From an uncultured Clostridia bacterium (GTDB lineage: Bacteria; Bacillota_A; Clostridia; Peptostreptococcales; Anaerovoracaceae): a stretch of 7,133 nt of DNA. Positions 6,134 to 7,133 of the stretch are shown piece by piece. The position numbers were made by a program, and so were the translations under genes. The notes beneath the pieces are model-generated. The model did no database searches and was not told the origin of the DNA. It saw only the letters and a list, made by a program, of their open reading frames with translations. The stretch covers positions 1 to 7,133 of the forward strand of contig CAMCER010000037.1 of assembly GCA_945873875.1 (NCBI GenBank), in the 5' to 3' direction. How positions within the stretch are numbered: the stretch's first letter is position 1; each line of letters opens with the position of its first letter.

Positions 6134-6937
6134 TCAGTTACCTCCACACTTTGAGCAGGGCGTATACCCCTTTTCCTCAGCTTCACTTCTGATTATCTGT
6201 ACCGTGTATCTGTCCACAGATCTGCAGTCTGCCTTATGATAGGCCTCTCCGTAGCTGAAGAAGCAATAGACTATCCCGCCTTCGGGTATATCCCCCGCAC
6301 CGCACAGGTGACAGGGAGAGTAAGCGCTCTTTATCCCTGCTGTAAGGATCACTTCCCTCGCATGAGCTTTTACATAAGTACAGTTTTCACCGTGATAGCG
6401 CTGGCCGGATTCAGGGAACACCCATACGAGCCCGCTGCCGTCATCCTCCATTTCGGAAAAAGGCATCTTCTCATAAGGGCTGCGTGCTCCCGTGAATCCT
6501 CTGGTCAGCCACTTCTGCTCCAGATCAGCACCGTCTCTGAAAGCAAAAGGCATGTTCATAGATACTCTGTACTTTATTCCAAGGGATATGAGATCATCAG
6601 TCTCACCGTCTGAATAAAGATATCTGTAGCTCTTTATCCTGATGAGATCCAGGTCTTTATTCTCCTCTTCGATCCTGGAAAGGATCCTGGTCCTGTCTCC
6701 TGCCGGAGTTTTCTTCACATAACTTTCTGCAGCGATGAGAGCTGTCTCATCCACTGCTGTGTGATTCACGTTCTCACATACACCGATAACGCGTATCACA
6801 GATCCCACAGACACTACTGCGATTATGAATACAGGGAGAAACAGAGCCGTCTCCACAGTATATGATCCTCTTTCATCACCTGCTTTTCGAAGGACCATAT
6901 TTCTAATAGACCTGATCATACGAATAATCATTACCAT
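6134..6937 (-). CDS. TadE-like pseudopilin with two C-terminal metal-binding-like modules
   Basis: A 267-residue protein with a basic N-terminus, then RGSYTVETALFLPVFIIA (23-40) leading into one membrane segment (about 29-52). The Gly24-Ser25 pair with Glu29 at +5 and the hydrophobic run match TadE/TadF pseudopilins, minor components of Tad/Flp pili. After a middle domain of about 115 residues come two related modules, 171-213 and 223-266, each with YHxxxC and YxPCxxCG. Their spacing is identical: H182-X3-C186-X22-C209-X2-C212 and H234-X3-C238-X22-C261-X2-C264. The pattern recalls the zinc site of Ada-like domains and is not part of ordinary TadE proteins. GGAGG lies 9 bases before the ATG, inside the preceding gene, which overlaps by 35 bases. 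The modules would sit outside the membrane. Confidence 0.82.
   Translation of the reverse strand: MVMIIRMIRSIRNMVLRKAGDERGSYTVETALFLPVFIIAVVSVGSVIRVIGVCENVNHTAVDETALIAAESYVKKTPAGDRTRILSRIEEENKDLDLIRIKSYRYLYSDGETDDLISLGIKYRVSMNMPFAFRDGADLEQKWLTRGFTGARSPYEKMPFSEMEDDGSGLVWVFPESGQRYHGENCTYVKAHAREVILTAGIKSAYSPCHLCGAGDIPEGGIVYCFFSYGEAYHKADCRSVDRYTVQIIRSEAEEKGYTPCSKCGGN
6140..6145 (-). promoter_or_regulatory. Ribosome binding site setting the start of the DUF6382-like gene
   Basis: GGAGGT lies in the last codons of the TadE-like gene (encoding its final Gly-Gly), 10 bases before the ATG at 6127-6129. It argues for the shorter 175-residue protein and for translational coupling with the gene upstream. 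Confidence 0.7.
6140..6427 (-). repeat. Tandem coding repeat: two H-X3-C-X22-C-X2-C modules
   Basis: Copy 1 spans 6299-6427 and copy 2 spans 6140-6271 (minus strand, C-terminus of the TadE-like protein). The four ligand-type residues, the Tyr before each His and the Tyr-x-Pro before each Cys pair are kept, while the residues between differ widely, so the duplication is old. A short linker (AGDIPEGGI) joins them. Confidence 0.8.
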
Positions 6938-7133
6938 TTATCTCAGCCTCCAGTCTGAAGCCGCAATTATGCTCCCTTATGAGGAAATTCCTGTTGTGAT
7001 TTCCTTTCATGTTTATCTGTATCAGGTCCATCATCCTGACCAGCCTGACTTTCCGGTCAGTGAAATACAGTATGAATCTCAGGTAGTCATCATAATCCTG
7101 TCCTTCTGAAGAGCCTGTATCTATATAGCCTTC
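6903..7133 (-). CDS. C-terminus of a DUF5702-like Tad-cluster protein (cut by window edge)
   Basis: The frame is open from the window edge to TAG at 6903-6905, giving 76 residues. It contains YDDYLRFILYF, VRLVRMMDLIQINM, and NCGFRLEAEI near the end. This order (a DYLR segment, an RMMDLIQ helix, then a short strand-like end) resembles, as I recall it, the C-terminus of DUF5702 proteins, which sit beside TadE/TadF genes in clostridial Tad clusters and are thought to be exported. The start and most of the protein lie outside. It overlaps the TadE-like gene by 35 bases in another frame and carries that gene's ribosome site, so the two are probably co-translated. The frame is certain; the family call is moderate. 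Confidence 0.65.
   Translation of the reverse strand, partial: EGYIDTGSSEGQDYDDYLRFILYFTDRKVRLVRMMDLIQINMKGNHNRNFLIREHNCGFRLEAEINGNDYSYDQVY

Noticed and set aside
5602..6186. Longer 194-residue start for the DUF6382-like protein
   Set aside because: It would overlap the TadE-like gene by 53 bases through its second Cys module and has a poorer ribosome site than the ATG at 6127-6129.

Overview
Apart from about 300 bases at the left end, the window is a stretch of a low-to-mid GC Bacillota genome, most likely an uncultured or gut-type member of the Clostridia. The evidence is an IspH-ribosomal protein S1 fusion with four S1 repeats, strong GGAGG-type ribosome binding sites, and a Tad-pilus-like gene group with DUF5702-, TadE- and DUF6382-like proteins. 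Every gene I can support lies on the minus strand, so the window reads from right to left.

Left end (1 to about 297): this is not the same organism. Read on the minus strand it gives the last 37 residues of LepA, its stop, a 15-base gap with AGGAG, and the first 55 residues of LepB, all matching Escherichia coli as I recall those proteins. It joins the clostridial sequence inside a low-complexity stretch (about 271-298) that reads plausibly as LepA in one frame and as the Ala/Glu/Lys tail of S1 in another. This looks like an assembly or library chimera, and it means the stop codon given here to the S1 gene is probably not native.

268-4270: a compact operon, transcribed leftwards: a 56-residue small protein too short for routine gene calling, a six-helix DUF308/HdeD-type membrane protein, rarA (AAA+ replication-recombination factor) and the ispH-rpsA fusion. 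The genes nearly touch or overlap (41 bases between the DUF308 gene and rarA, 1 base between rarA and ispH), so translational coupling is likely. A candidate promoter lies just upstream, at 4304-4332. Inside the fusion, at the IspH/S1 boundary, there is a strong AAGGAGGT site 10 bases before an in-frame ATG, which could let the cell make free S1 as well as the fusion.

4271-4439: a non-coding gap with a GC-rich nested inverted repeat followed by a T-rich run, probably the terminator of the upstream unit.

4440-7133: the end of a second leftward unit. In transcription order it holds the C-terminus of a DUF5702-like protein, a TadE-like pseudopilin carrying two tandem H-X3-C-X22-C-X2-C modules, a DUF6382-like protein, a secreted protein broken by one in-frame TAA, and a 68-residue membrane protein. 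The first three point to a Tad/Flp-type surface appendage; the last two are of unknown function.
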